DNA of 64,000 nucleotides, taken from the NCBI GenBank assembly GCA_002010065.2, contig MTMD02000002.1:248001-312000 (forward strand). The letters run 5' to 3'. This DNA comes from Candidatus Pyrohabitans jungbluthii (GTDB taxonomy: Archaea; Hydrothermarchaeota; Hydrothermarchaeia; Hydrothermarchaeales; BMS3B). Below are positions 43,497-50,213 of this stretch, piece after piece; position 1 is the first letter of the stretch; every line of letters starts with the position of its first letter. The position numbers and the translations under genes are program-made. The notes under the pieces were generated by a model. That model worked only from the letters and a program-made list of their open reading frames with translations, ran no database searches and was not told where the DNA came from.

Positions 43497-44738
43497 TTAA
43501 GCTTTAAACCAATCAGATACTTTCTCTTGTGGAAAGAAATTATCTCCTGAAACAATAATGTGTAGTCTTGTATATACACCTCTCGGGACAGATAGAGCCC
43601 CAATACTATTTAATCTTTCACTTGGTTTCAAATTATAAGTTTTTTCTCTAGTCTGGGAATACACTTTGCCTTCTTCTGTTGTATCGAATCCTGCCCAAAT
43701 TTTCAGATTTTCAGCAGTTGCAGAACCTTCATTCTTAACGGTTATATTTATCTCGTAAGTAACATAAAATGGGCTTGAATTAACACTTCTAGATGTAAAT
43801 TCTACGGTTATAATAGGCTTTGGAATAAAGTGCCTTAATATTGCCTCAGTTCCTGTATATTCATCTGGTATCTCGCCGATCTCCCAACCTTCTCCTGTGG
43901 TTTCTATGTAGCAAAAACTATTACCATTACTATCCTCATAAGTGCCTTCTTCGCATTTAACCCCAACTGCCATATGGTTTGGGAATTCCAGCAAAACAGC
44001 ATCATACCCTAATTCATTAATTAAAACAGCTGTCAAAATTGATAAATCTTCACAGTCACCACCTTTGTCTACTAATGTTTCTATCGGGTATCTGGGATAT
44101 TCATCGAAAGGTGTTGTGATGTTATCAGATGTATAAGGCAAACTTTGGACAAAACTAATAACAAAATTTACAGTTTCATATTCATCAAATCCGTTTCTTT
44201 TTGAGACGTTTTTAAACAAATTTGCAAGTTGTGAGATTAGTCTATCGTCATAGGGGTCAGTAGCATAAATTGAATAATCTCCCGTCGGTGGACGTGGCTT
44301 ATTTTTATAATACTCATATAGTGTTTTAGGAAATATTAGGTTCCAGGCATATTGATTTCCTTTGAAATTCCATTTATATTCTCTTAGAATGTAATTTTGT
44401 GTCTCATTTGGTGGAATACAAAATAGCTCTTCTACCCTTGAAGCACACTGATAGTTAGTAGAAACATCGCAATAGTATATTGTTCTACTTTGCTTGAAAT
44501 TTGTACAATTGTTCCATGAAGATGGTTCTGGGCACTGAGGACAAAATTTTACATCCGTTTCTTTTACACTAAAATCTGCGTTATCTGTTGGGATAAATGT
44601 GTATGTAAGAAACCCTAAAAATAATAAGAAGTTGAATTCATAAATAAGAAATTTCACAAGATAATCGTTAATCTTGTTGGATCCATTAGAAATGGATTTA
44701 TTTAGGTTAGAGATCCTGGTGAGAATGTTAAATATCAA
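43497..44738 (-). CDS. Secreted or membrane-anchored transglutaminase-like (papain-fold) protein
   Basis: The 413-aa protein has one N-terminal TM segment (FLIYEFNFLLFLGFLTYTFIP). Next comes a Cys-rich outer region (CPQCPEPSSWNNC, IYYCD, CASR, LFCIPP). The transglutaminase core follows, with Cys in DKGGDCEDLSIL, His in PNHMAVGV, and a glutamate/aspartate in SFCYIETTGEGWEIGE. A CARDB-like beta domain ends it (TYEINITVKNEGSATAENLKI). It could be a peptidase or crosslinker at the cell surface. It is AT-rich with unlike codon use, a sign of transfer. It is convergent with the Hsp20 gene. Confidence 0.82.
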   Translation of the reverse strand: MIFNILTRISNLNKSISNGSNKINDYLVKFLIYEFNFLLFLGFLTYTFIPTDNADFSVKETDVKFCPQCPEPSSWNNCTNFKQSRTIYYCDVSTNYQCASRVEELFCIPPNETQNYILREYKWNFKGNQYAWNLIFPKTLYEYYKNKPRPPTGDYSIYATDPYDDRLISQLANLFKNVSKRNGFDEYETVNFVISFVQSLPYTSDNITTPFDEYPRYPIETLVDKGGDCEDLSILTAVLINELGYDAVLLEFPNHMAVGVKCEEGTYEDSNGNSFCYIETTGEGWEIGEIPDEYTGTEAILRHFIPKPIITVEFTSRSVNSSPFYVTYEINITVKNEGSATAENLKIWAGFDTTEEGKVYSQTREKTYNLKPSERLNSIGALSVPRGVYTRLHIIVSGDNFFPQEKVSDWFKA

Positions 44739-44855
44739 ATCGGGCCCCCCAAATCATACAATTAATGTTTTATTTGTTCTATTTAAAATATAACTTTTAC
44801 AATGCGATGCGACATCCGAAAAATAAGTTATATCTGCTGATGACGGCAAATAGCT

Positions 44856-44908
44856 AAATTTTCACCTAAATTTTTATATTTCATGAAATGAGAGCAATGT
44901 GAAAATTT
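44856..44908. repeat. Nested palindrome in AT-rich gap
   Basis: AAATTTTCAC (44856-44865) and GTGAAAATTT (44899-44908) form an outer inverted repeat around a perfect ATTTCATGAAAT palindrome (44878-44889). It lies between the end of the AAA operon and the start of the transglutaminase gene. It may be a terminator, an operator or a mobile-element scar. The rest of the gap, 44739-44970, is AT-rich and holds no other feature I can support. Confidence 0.6.
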
Positions 44909-44970
44909 TAAAAAGAGACAATTAAACAATTTGCTGAATAAACGCCTATATCCTTTTTGCTTTTTTGGTA

Positions 44971-45903
44971 TCAAAAATTATACTTGTGCACACAATCCTC
45001 GGCTCTTATTCTGTCGTAATCGCGAGCCATCGCAGGCGTTAGCCAGGGCTTTACGCTTTTCATGGCGTAGCGTATGTCCTCCATGGTTACAATTACGCCG
45101 TCGCCTGAGGCGCGCTGAATCGCCATAAGCTTGGCTTTGCGCGCCAGGCTCTCCAAGTCCCAGCCCACGTAGTACTCCGTCTCTTCTGCAAGCTTCTCCA
45201 GGCTTACATCCTCAGCAAGGGCGACGCCAGAGAAGTAGTACTTCAGTATTGCTAGGCGGTCTTCATAGCTCGGGCGGGGCACGTATATCTTCCTGCCCAG
45301 CATTGAGGTGCGCGTAAACGCCTGGTCAAGCACGTCTATACGGTAGCAGCTCGCCGCGACAAAAATCTCGGGGTCGTACGCGACGCTCGCAATTTCCTCA
45401 TGCACAGCGCGGTGCACTTCCGGCGTTCCGAGCTTATCAGGCTTTCCGTAGGTTGAGCCGTCGCTCCACTCATAGTTAGCGTCCCTGCGGGGAGCTAACC
45501 AGTCCAGGTCCATAAGGTGCACCAGCACCGGCTTATGCTCCCGCGCCCACTCGAAGGCTCTGCGGATAACCTCCTCCTGTGCGGTGCATTCGCGACCTCG
45601 TATGATTAGGTAATTAACACCAGCCTCTTTAGCGCTGGCCTCTATAAGGTGCCCTCTGCCTGTGCCCAGAGGTCCCCACACTATAACGCCAGTGGGAGGC
45701 TGGATTCCTGCCTTTTTCAGAGCTTCGCCGTACTTAAGCGGCGTAACCACAATATCGCGGAACCTCTCCTTTACCTCATCGTAGCCCGCGATCTGCTCAA
45801 AGCTGAAGCGTGGCTCGAGAACATCGAGGTAAACCTCAAAATACTCCTCGATGCTTTTTTTAGAAGAGCCCTCAATATCCTCGTAGCTCATCCGCTTGGT
45901 CAT
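44971..45903 (-). CDS. AAA+ ATPase-fold protein with degenerate Walker motifs (second of tandem pair)
   Basis: The 310-aa protein has one AAA+ domain of the Cdc48/proteasome class. RFSFEQIAGYDEVKERFRDIVVTPLKYGEAL leads to GVIVWGPLGTGRGHLIEASAKEAG, where the Walker A Lys-Thr is replaced by Arg-Gly. Walker B reads VLVHLMDLDWLAPRR instead of the usual IDEID. The arginine-finger segment is also lost (TRTSMLGRK). ATP hydrolysis therefore looks unlikely. It ends LTPAMARDYDRIRAEDCVHKYNF, matching its neighbour's tail. It is co-transcribed with the corrinoid methyltransferase genes. Confidence 0.83.
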   Translation of the reverse strand: MTKRMSYEDIEGSSKKSIEEYFEVYLDVLEPRFSFEQIAGYDEVKERFRDIVVTPLKYGEALKKAGIQPPTGVIVWGPLGTGRGHLIEASAKEAGVNYLIIRGRECTAQEEVIRRAFEWAREHKPVLVHLMDLDWLAPRRDANYEWSDGSTYGKPDKLGTPEVHRAVHEEIASVAYDPEIFVAASCYRIDVLDQAFTRTSMLGRKIYVPRPSYEDRLAILKYYFSGVALAEDVSLEKLAEETEYYVGWDLESLARKAKLMAIQRASGDGVIVTMEDIRYAMKSVKPWLTPAMARDYDRIRAEDCVHKYNF

Positions 45904-45912
45904 GTTCTCCCC

Positions 45913-46782
45913 CTAATACATGTAGCGGTGCTTGCACTCCTCTTTATAAATATCGTCATAGCGGCGCAGCATCTCCGGCGTAAGCTCAGGGGTTATGCGC
46001 TCAAGTGCTTGCAAAAAATGCCTGAGCTTAACGCTGCTGAAGTTGTTTTTCTCCTCCTTTATTGCCATGAGCGTCGCCTGCCTTGGCAAGGAAAACAGCT
46101 GGGAAGGCGTGTGGTAGGCTGTTGCTTCAGCGAGCTTCTCCAGCGAGACGTCCTCGCCTAAGGGCACGTCGCTGAGCACCCTCTTGAGAATCTCAAGCCT
46201 GTCCTCAAACGCTGCGGGGGGCACGTATATCTTGCGGTCTATCCTGCCGTTGCGCAGCAGCGCCGGGTCGAGAATATCCACACGGGAGCTTGATACGAGT
46301 ATCTTAACGTCGTCGCGGTCGGCAAGCTCATCCACGCACTTAAAAAGCAAACGCGTCGCCTCGCGAGAGGCGAACACAGGTGGAGGAGGCAGAAGTGCTG
46401 ACTCAGCCTCGCGGCGCGGCGCTAAAATTTCCACCTCGCTTATGAACACCAAGCTTGGCGCCAGTTCGCGAGCAGCGTCGAAGAGGTGCTCAATGCTGTG
46501 CTCCTCCTCCACTAGGTTCTTCGCCTGCGCCGATAATAGCGTTACGCCCGCCTCCTTGGCGCTCGCCTCGGCAAATGTAGCAAAGCTGTTGGGTGGACCC
46601 CACATGAGTATGCCCCTCGGAGGGCGAAGACCGGCTTGTTTAAACGTCTCCGGGTGCTTCAGCGGGAGCACCACCATCTCCTCGAGGCGCTCCTTCACCT
46701 CCCAGAAGCCAGCTATTTCTTCAAAGCCAACCTCAGGCTCCTTAACCTTGAAGTACTGCCCTGGCTCAAGAACCTCGCACAT
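45913..46782 (-). CDS. AAA+ ATPase-fold protein with lost Walker A (first of tandem pair)
   Basis: The 289-aa protein has one AAA+ domain. EVGFEEIAGFWEVKERLEEMVVLPLKHPETFKQAGLRPPRG precedes GILMWGPPNSFATFAEASAKE, which lacks the GKT of Walker A. Walker B is VFISEVEILAPRR, keeping one acidic residue. The second region of homology is intact (DPALLRNGRIDRKIYVPP). The C-terminus is LTPEMLRRYDDIYKEECKHRYMY. It starts 1 bp after the methyltransferase stop, so it is clearly in that operon. It could act as a corrinoid-protein partner or activation factor, which is an inference. Confidence 0.83.
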   Translation of the reverse strand: MCEVLEPGQYFKVKEPEVGFEEIAGFWEVKERLEEMVVLPLKHPETFKQAGLRPPRGILMWGPPNSFATFAEASAKEAGVTLLSAQAKNLVEEEHSIEHLFDAARELAPSLVFISEVEILAPRREAESALLPPPPVFASREATRLLFKCVDELADRDDVKILVSSSRVDILDPALLRNGRIDRKIYVPPAAFEDRLEILKRVLSDVPLGEDVSLEKLAEATAYHTPSQLFSLPRQATLMAIKEEKNNFSSVKLRHFLQALERITPELTPEMLRRYDDIYKEECKHRYMY

Positions 46783-46783
46783 G

Positions 46784-47845
46784 TTACCTTGCTCCCATCT
46801 TCTTTCCTGCGTTAACCATAACCTTAAGGTTTTCTATGGGCGTGCCCGCGTGCAAGCCACAGCTGGAGGAGACTATGTAACCCTCGCTGCCCGCGCTGGT
46901 TATGCATTTCTCAACATTACCCTCGATCTCGGCGCGGGTGCCTCGATAGATGGTGTCCACAGAGACGTTTCCGAATAGCGCTACGCGGTTACCAACACGG
47001 CGCTTGGCATCGCGCAGGTCAACGCTCTCGTCAACGCTCAAGCAAGAGGCCCCTGTTTTTGCAAGGTCTTCCAGTATTGGTGTGGTGTCACCGCAGATGT
47101 GGATTATAACTTCGCCTCCATACTTGCGCAGCGCAGAGCAAACCTTCTTCTCGTAGGGGTAGGCGAACTCGCGGTAGTGCACAGGCGATATTACCTGGGC
47201 CGCAGCGCTCGGGTCTTCCATCATTATCCCGTGCGTGCCCAAGTCGATCTGTCTCTTACCTATCTCAATCGCCACCTCAGTCATAAACTCAAGCAAGCGG
47301 TGAACCTCTCTAGGCTGGGTTATCATGTCCAGCATGAAGTTCTCCATGCCGCGCATCCACTCTGCGGCGTAGTGAAAGGGCGCTGGAACCTTGCTGCATA
47401 TGTAGACTTCGCCCTTTGTCTTTTCGAGCAAAGCCTTAAGCGGCTCCCACCTCTCGGGCTTATCCAGGTCTGGCATCTCCAGCTTGTCCAGCTCATCGTA
47501 GCTTTTAAGCGCCGGCTCCTTAACCGCGGGTCCACCCTCCAGGGGTATCTTCAGGGTAGTGCCCAGCTCAGTAGGGAGCACCACAAAGCCATTCTCCACC
47601 CGCATTGCTCGCCTTTCCTCTCTTGTAATCCCCTGGATGGGCTGGTGGTTGAATATCCAGTCGTAGCCATAGAGGCGCCATGCCTTGAGCTGGCCCTTAA
47701 CGTAAAGCTTGTTGTCTGTGACGTACTCCCAGGGTTTAACCCCCAGCACACGGGAAGCGTGGGGCACATTTACCATCGGCGCTACTGGCACGCGGTCAGG
47801 CGTGCCGCGCTGCATGGCTTCGCGGAACCTCTTTAACGAGTTCAC
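46784..47845 (-). CDS. MtaA/UroD-family corrinoid methyltransferase
   Basis: The protein is about 353 aa. NSLKRFREAMQRGTPDRVPVAPMVN is the typical start of UroD-like methyltransferases. The zinc-thiolate motif is seen in VIIHICGDTTPILED together with the late Cys in VSSSCGLHAGTP, as in MtaA/MtbA. It would move a methyl group to or from the corrinoid protein encoded just upstream. The true start is GTG at 47845 (AAGGAG 10 bp before) or 47854. The start lies within the corrinoid gene, an overlap of about 50 bp. Confidence 0.87.
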   Translation of the reverse strand: MNSLKRFREAMQRGTPDRVPVAPMVNVPHASRVLGVKPWEYVTDNKLYVKGQLKAWRLYGYDWIFNHQPIQGITREERRAMRVENGFVVLPTELGTTLKIPLEGGPAVKEPALKSYDELDKLEMPDLDKPERWEPLKALLEKTKGEVYICSKVPAPFHYAAEWMRGMENFMLDMITQPREVHRLLEFMTEVAIEIGKRQIDLGTHGIMMEDPSAAAQVISPVHYREFAYPYEKKVCSALRKYGGEVIIHICGDTTPILEDLAKTGASCLSVDESVDLRDAKRRVGNRVALFGNVSVDTIYRGTRAEIEGNVEKCITSAGSEGYIVSSSCGLHAGTPIENLKVMVNAGKKMGAR

Positions 47846-48479
47846 GCTTCCCACGCTCCTTCATAAGCTTCTCGCACAGCTTAACCGCTTTAGCGGCATC
47901 GCTTGCGTAGCCGTCGGCGCCAATCTCGCGGGCGTAACTTTCGCTCGCCGCCGCGCCGCCTATAATCACGAGCACATCATCGCGCAGTCCTGCCTCTTCC
48001 AGTGCTTCGATGACCTCCCGCATCTTGACTATCGTTGTTGACATCATCGCCGAAAGCCCGAGAATGTCTGGCTTGTACTTGCGTGTCTCCTCAACAAAAA
48101 CCTGCGTCGGCACATCTCTACCGAGATTCTTAACCTCGAAGCCAGCGCCTTCCAGGAACATGGACACGAGGTTCTTGCCTATATCGTGCACATCGCCGGC
48201 GACGGTGCCAATGAGCACCTTACCTTGAACCTCGACTTTATCGTAGTTGAGCAGGGGGCGAATAATGTCCAAACCTCGCTGCATCGCGTGCGCACTGAGC
48301 AGCGTCTCAGGTACATAGTAAACCCTGCGCTCAAAGAGGTCGCTGACCACCTCCATGCCTGAGATCATGTCTTTTAGGATGTCGTTCGCAGCTTCGCCGT
48401 GTTCAAGGGCAGCGTTGACAAGCTCCTCAATTTCGTATATTTTCCCTTCAATTACCGCCTTCTTTATCTCTTCGCCCAT
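47796..48479 (-). CDS. Corrinoid (B12-binding) methyl-carrier protein
   Basis: The 227-aa protein is of the MtaC/MtbC class. Residues of about 1-85 form the helical cap (ILKDMISGMEVVSDLFERRVYYVPETLLSAHAMQRGLDIIRPLL). The B12-binding Rossmann domain has the lower axial His in GTVAGDVHDIGKNLVSMFLEGAGF, then SALMSTT-like SAMMSTTIVKM and VIIGGAAAS. It carries methyl groups on cobalt between methyltransferases. No substrate-specific partner such as MtaB or MttB is adjacent, so the methyl donor is unknown. Confidence 0.93.
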   Translation of the reverse strand: MGEEIKKAVIEGKIYEIEELVNAALEHGEAANDILKDMISGMEVVSDLFERRVYYVPETLLSAHAMQRGLDIIRPLLNYDKVEVQGKVLIGTVAGDVHDIGKNLVSMFLEGAGFEVKNLGRDVPTQVFVEETRKYKPDILGLSAMMSTTIVKMREVIEALEEAGLRDDVLVIIGGAAASESYAREIGADGYASDAAKAVKLCEKLMKERGKRELVKEVPRSHAARHA

Positions 48480-48529
48480 GTCGATAACCAGCAGAAAAGC
48501 TAACGTTTGGAATAGCTCTTAAAAGATGT

Positions 48530-48943
48530 TTAAGAAAATTTTAATTGTCTACCTTGCAGGATATGCTCCACCTCCACCCCGCGCTTCTCGAGCTCCTCGG
48601 CTATGAACCTGCGGTGGCAGTAGCGCGGGTTTTCTTCAAGGCACATTATCACCACCCTCCTAAGTCTAGCGCGTTCAATAAGCTCCTTCAGCCCGCGCTT
48701 AAATTCTTCCGTGGCAGTATAAGCGAGGTAGCTTGGTTTGCGGTAACCCCCCAGAGCCTTTAAGTGGTGGTAGGCGATGCCCGCACTTTCAAGGTGTTCC
48801 TTTAACTTCTCCTGCTTGAAATCCTCCTTCTTCGATGTGGGGAAGCTGCGTACATCGATGAGTTCCTCAATCCCGAGGCTTTTTAGGGTGCTGATAAAAT
48901 CGGAGATGCTCATCTTCGCATAGCCTATTGTAAACACCTTCAT
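48530..48943 (-). CDS. DUF488 family protein
   Basis: The protein is about 137 aa with the family landmarks FTIGYAKMSISDFISTL, LIDVRSFPTSKKEDF, YHHLKALGGYRKPS and VIMCLEENPRYCHRRFIAEEL. DUF488 proteins are widespread, small and of uncertain function; the conserved Cys and Arg/His suggest a catalytic or nucleotide-binding pocket. The ATG at 48943 is 7 bp after GGAG; the ATG at 48949 is too close. It lies 17 bp after the CDIN1-like gene and its ribosome site is inside the repeat element. Confidence 0.88.
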   Translation of the reverse strand: MKVFTIGYAKMSISDFISTLKSLGIEELIDVRSFPTSKKEDFKQEKLKEHLESAGIAYHHLKALGGYRKPSYLAYTATEEFKRGLKELIERARLRRVVIMCLEENPRYCHRRFIAEELEKRGVEVEHILQGRQLKFS

Positions 48944-48952
48944 ACTCATACT

Positions 48953-49017
48953 CCGTCACCCTATCGCTTCGCGAGACGGGTAACTCCGTCACCCGAAACT
49001 GCGTTCCGGGTAACCCA
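48953..49017. repeat. GTCACCC/GGGTAACC hairpin element at the CDIN1-DUF488 junction
   Basis: The sequence CCGTCACCC...GACGGGTAACTCCGTCACCCGAAACTGCGTTCCGGGTAACCC contains nested inverted repeats (GGGTAAC/GTCACCC with one G-T, and CCCGAA/TTCCGGG with a bulge). It shares TTCCGGGTAACC with the element at 574-611. It encodes the last 15-20 residues of the CDIN1-like protein. Confidence 0.6.
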
Positions 49018-49797
49018 GCAGCCGTTCAGAAGCATCTCCAGCTTGGGGTGGGTGAATGAAGTGTAGTCCAGAATCAGGAGGTCCTTATTCTCGCCGAGAA
49101 TGGTGTCCACATAGCCGTACCAGTACACAACTATGCCAGGACCAAAGTTTTTTATGTAGTGGGAGAGCTGCTTCCTCATATAGAGCTTGTGCTCTTCCTC
49201 GTCTGCGAAAACTGCCTTGCTTTCCACCCACGCTACGCGCATTCCGAGGATTCTCAAGCCACTGACCAAGAAGTCGGGGGTCTTTGCTCCTGCCATCTTG
49301 ACCATACTGTCCTCGCTTATAAAGGCCGCGCCTCTGCTGCGAAGCCAAGCTTTAATTATCTCCTCTCCCAGCTCTCCGCGAATGCGCTGCCTTTCGTGGG
49401 CTTGCCTGGAGAATACAAAATCCCTAGCCTGAGCATCAGCTAACTCCATATCCAGCCTCTCATTGCCGGAGCCCTCGCCATTGAGGGCAAGCCTCTTCAC
49501 CTTCTTCCTGGAGAAACCCATGGCAGAGAGCAAAAAGCGAGCGATGAGTACGGGTGGGAAGTTCCTCTCTTCGGCGATTTCCACAATGCTCTTGCCAGCC
49601 TCCCACTCTGCAAGAAGCTCCTCTTTACGCTTCTCCAAGAGGTGGTAGCTCTCCTTTACGCTTCTAACAACCTTCAGGTTGAGCACAGCTTCCAGCACAC
49701 CCTCTGGCAGGCGAAGCTTCTTAGCGTAAATGCACGCATCCTCTGGAGAACTTACCAAGGAGTATATATGCCGGTACTCCTCTTTCCTGAGGGGCAT
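48961..49797 (-). CDS. CDIN1 (C15orf41)-like TPD-domain nuclease family protein
   Basis: The protein is about 278 aa. The N-terminal half is helical with a HTH-like segment (AGKSIVEIAEERNFPPVLIARFLLSAMGFS). The C-terminal half is PD-(D/E)XK-like with RGELGEEIIKAWLRSRGAAFISE, the TPD motif in GAKTPDFLVSGLRI and WVESKAVFAD. Human CDIN1 has the same order and length. Archaeal members are predicted nucleases of unknown target. The ATG at 49797 follows TTGGGGGT and replaces the 49884 start. The tail VTRNAVSGDGVTRLAKR is read from a repeat. Confidence 0.82.
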   Translation of the reverse strand: MPLRKEEYRHIYSLVSSPEDACIYAKKLRLPEGVLEAVLNLKVVRSVKESYHLLEKRKEELLAEWEAGKSIVEIAEERNFPPVLIARFLLSAMGFSRKKVKRLALNGEGSGNERLDMELADAQARDFVFSRQAHERQRIRGELGEEIIKAWLRSRGAAFISEDSMVKMAGAKTPDFLVSGLRILGMRVAWVESKAVFADEEEHKLYMRKQLSHYIKNFGPGIVVYWYGYVDTILGENKDLLILDYTSFTHPKLEMLLNGCWVTRNAVSGDGVTRLAKR

Positions 49798-49859
49798 TTT
49801 TATAACCCCCAAGGTTAACGCTGGAAAAATACAAAAGGCGGGCAGAGGGATAAGAAAAC

Positions 49860-50213
49860 ATGCGCTATTTAATTCACACCTCAAGCGGTGACTTTGTGTG
49901 CAGGGCGAAGCTTGCGGATACCTTCTTCGCCCGTGCTATAGGTTTGATGTTCAGGCGGGATTTAGCTAGAGATGAGGGGCTGCTGATAAAGTTCCCGGGC
50001 TACGCAAAAGGTGCAGCAATCCACTCCTTCTTCATGCGCTTTCCCATAGACCTCTACTTTATTGGCGAGGATATGCGCGTAGTTGAGCACGCGACGCTTA
50101 AGCCGTGGAGCTGGTACAAGCCAAGCAAGGCTTGCACCTATGTGCTTGAGGTAAAAGCGGGGAGCGTCGCTTTAAAGCCAGGGGAGAGGCTGAGGCTCAC
50201 CCCTCTGCCCTGA
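49860..50213 (+). CDS. DUF192 family protein
   Basis: The 117-aa protein has the DUF192 landmarks FFARAIGLMFRRDLARDEGLLIKFPG, AAIHSFFMRFPIDLYFIGEDMRVVEHATLKPWSWYKPSKACTYVLEVKAGSV. There is no signal peptide, so it stays inside the cell. The function is not established for the family. The gene is divergent from the CDIN1-like gene and overlaps the tail of the MutS-like gene by 17 bp. Confidence 0.9.
   Translation: MRYLIHTSSGDFVCRAKLADTFFARAIGLMFRRDLARDEGLLIKFPGYAKGAAIHSFFMRFPIDLYFIGEDMRVVEHATLKPWSWYKPSKACTYVLEVKAGSVALKPGERLRLTPLP

Noticed and set aside
44838-44846. CTGATGACG as a possible C box of a C/D guide RNA
   Set aside because: No matching D box or C'/D' pair at usual spacing could be found nearby.
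46184-47836. Long plus-strand ORFs at 46184-46978 and 47099-47836
   Set aside because: They lie antisense to the first AAA+ gene and the methyltransferase gene, whose conserved motifs are clear on the minus strand.
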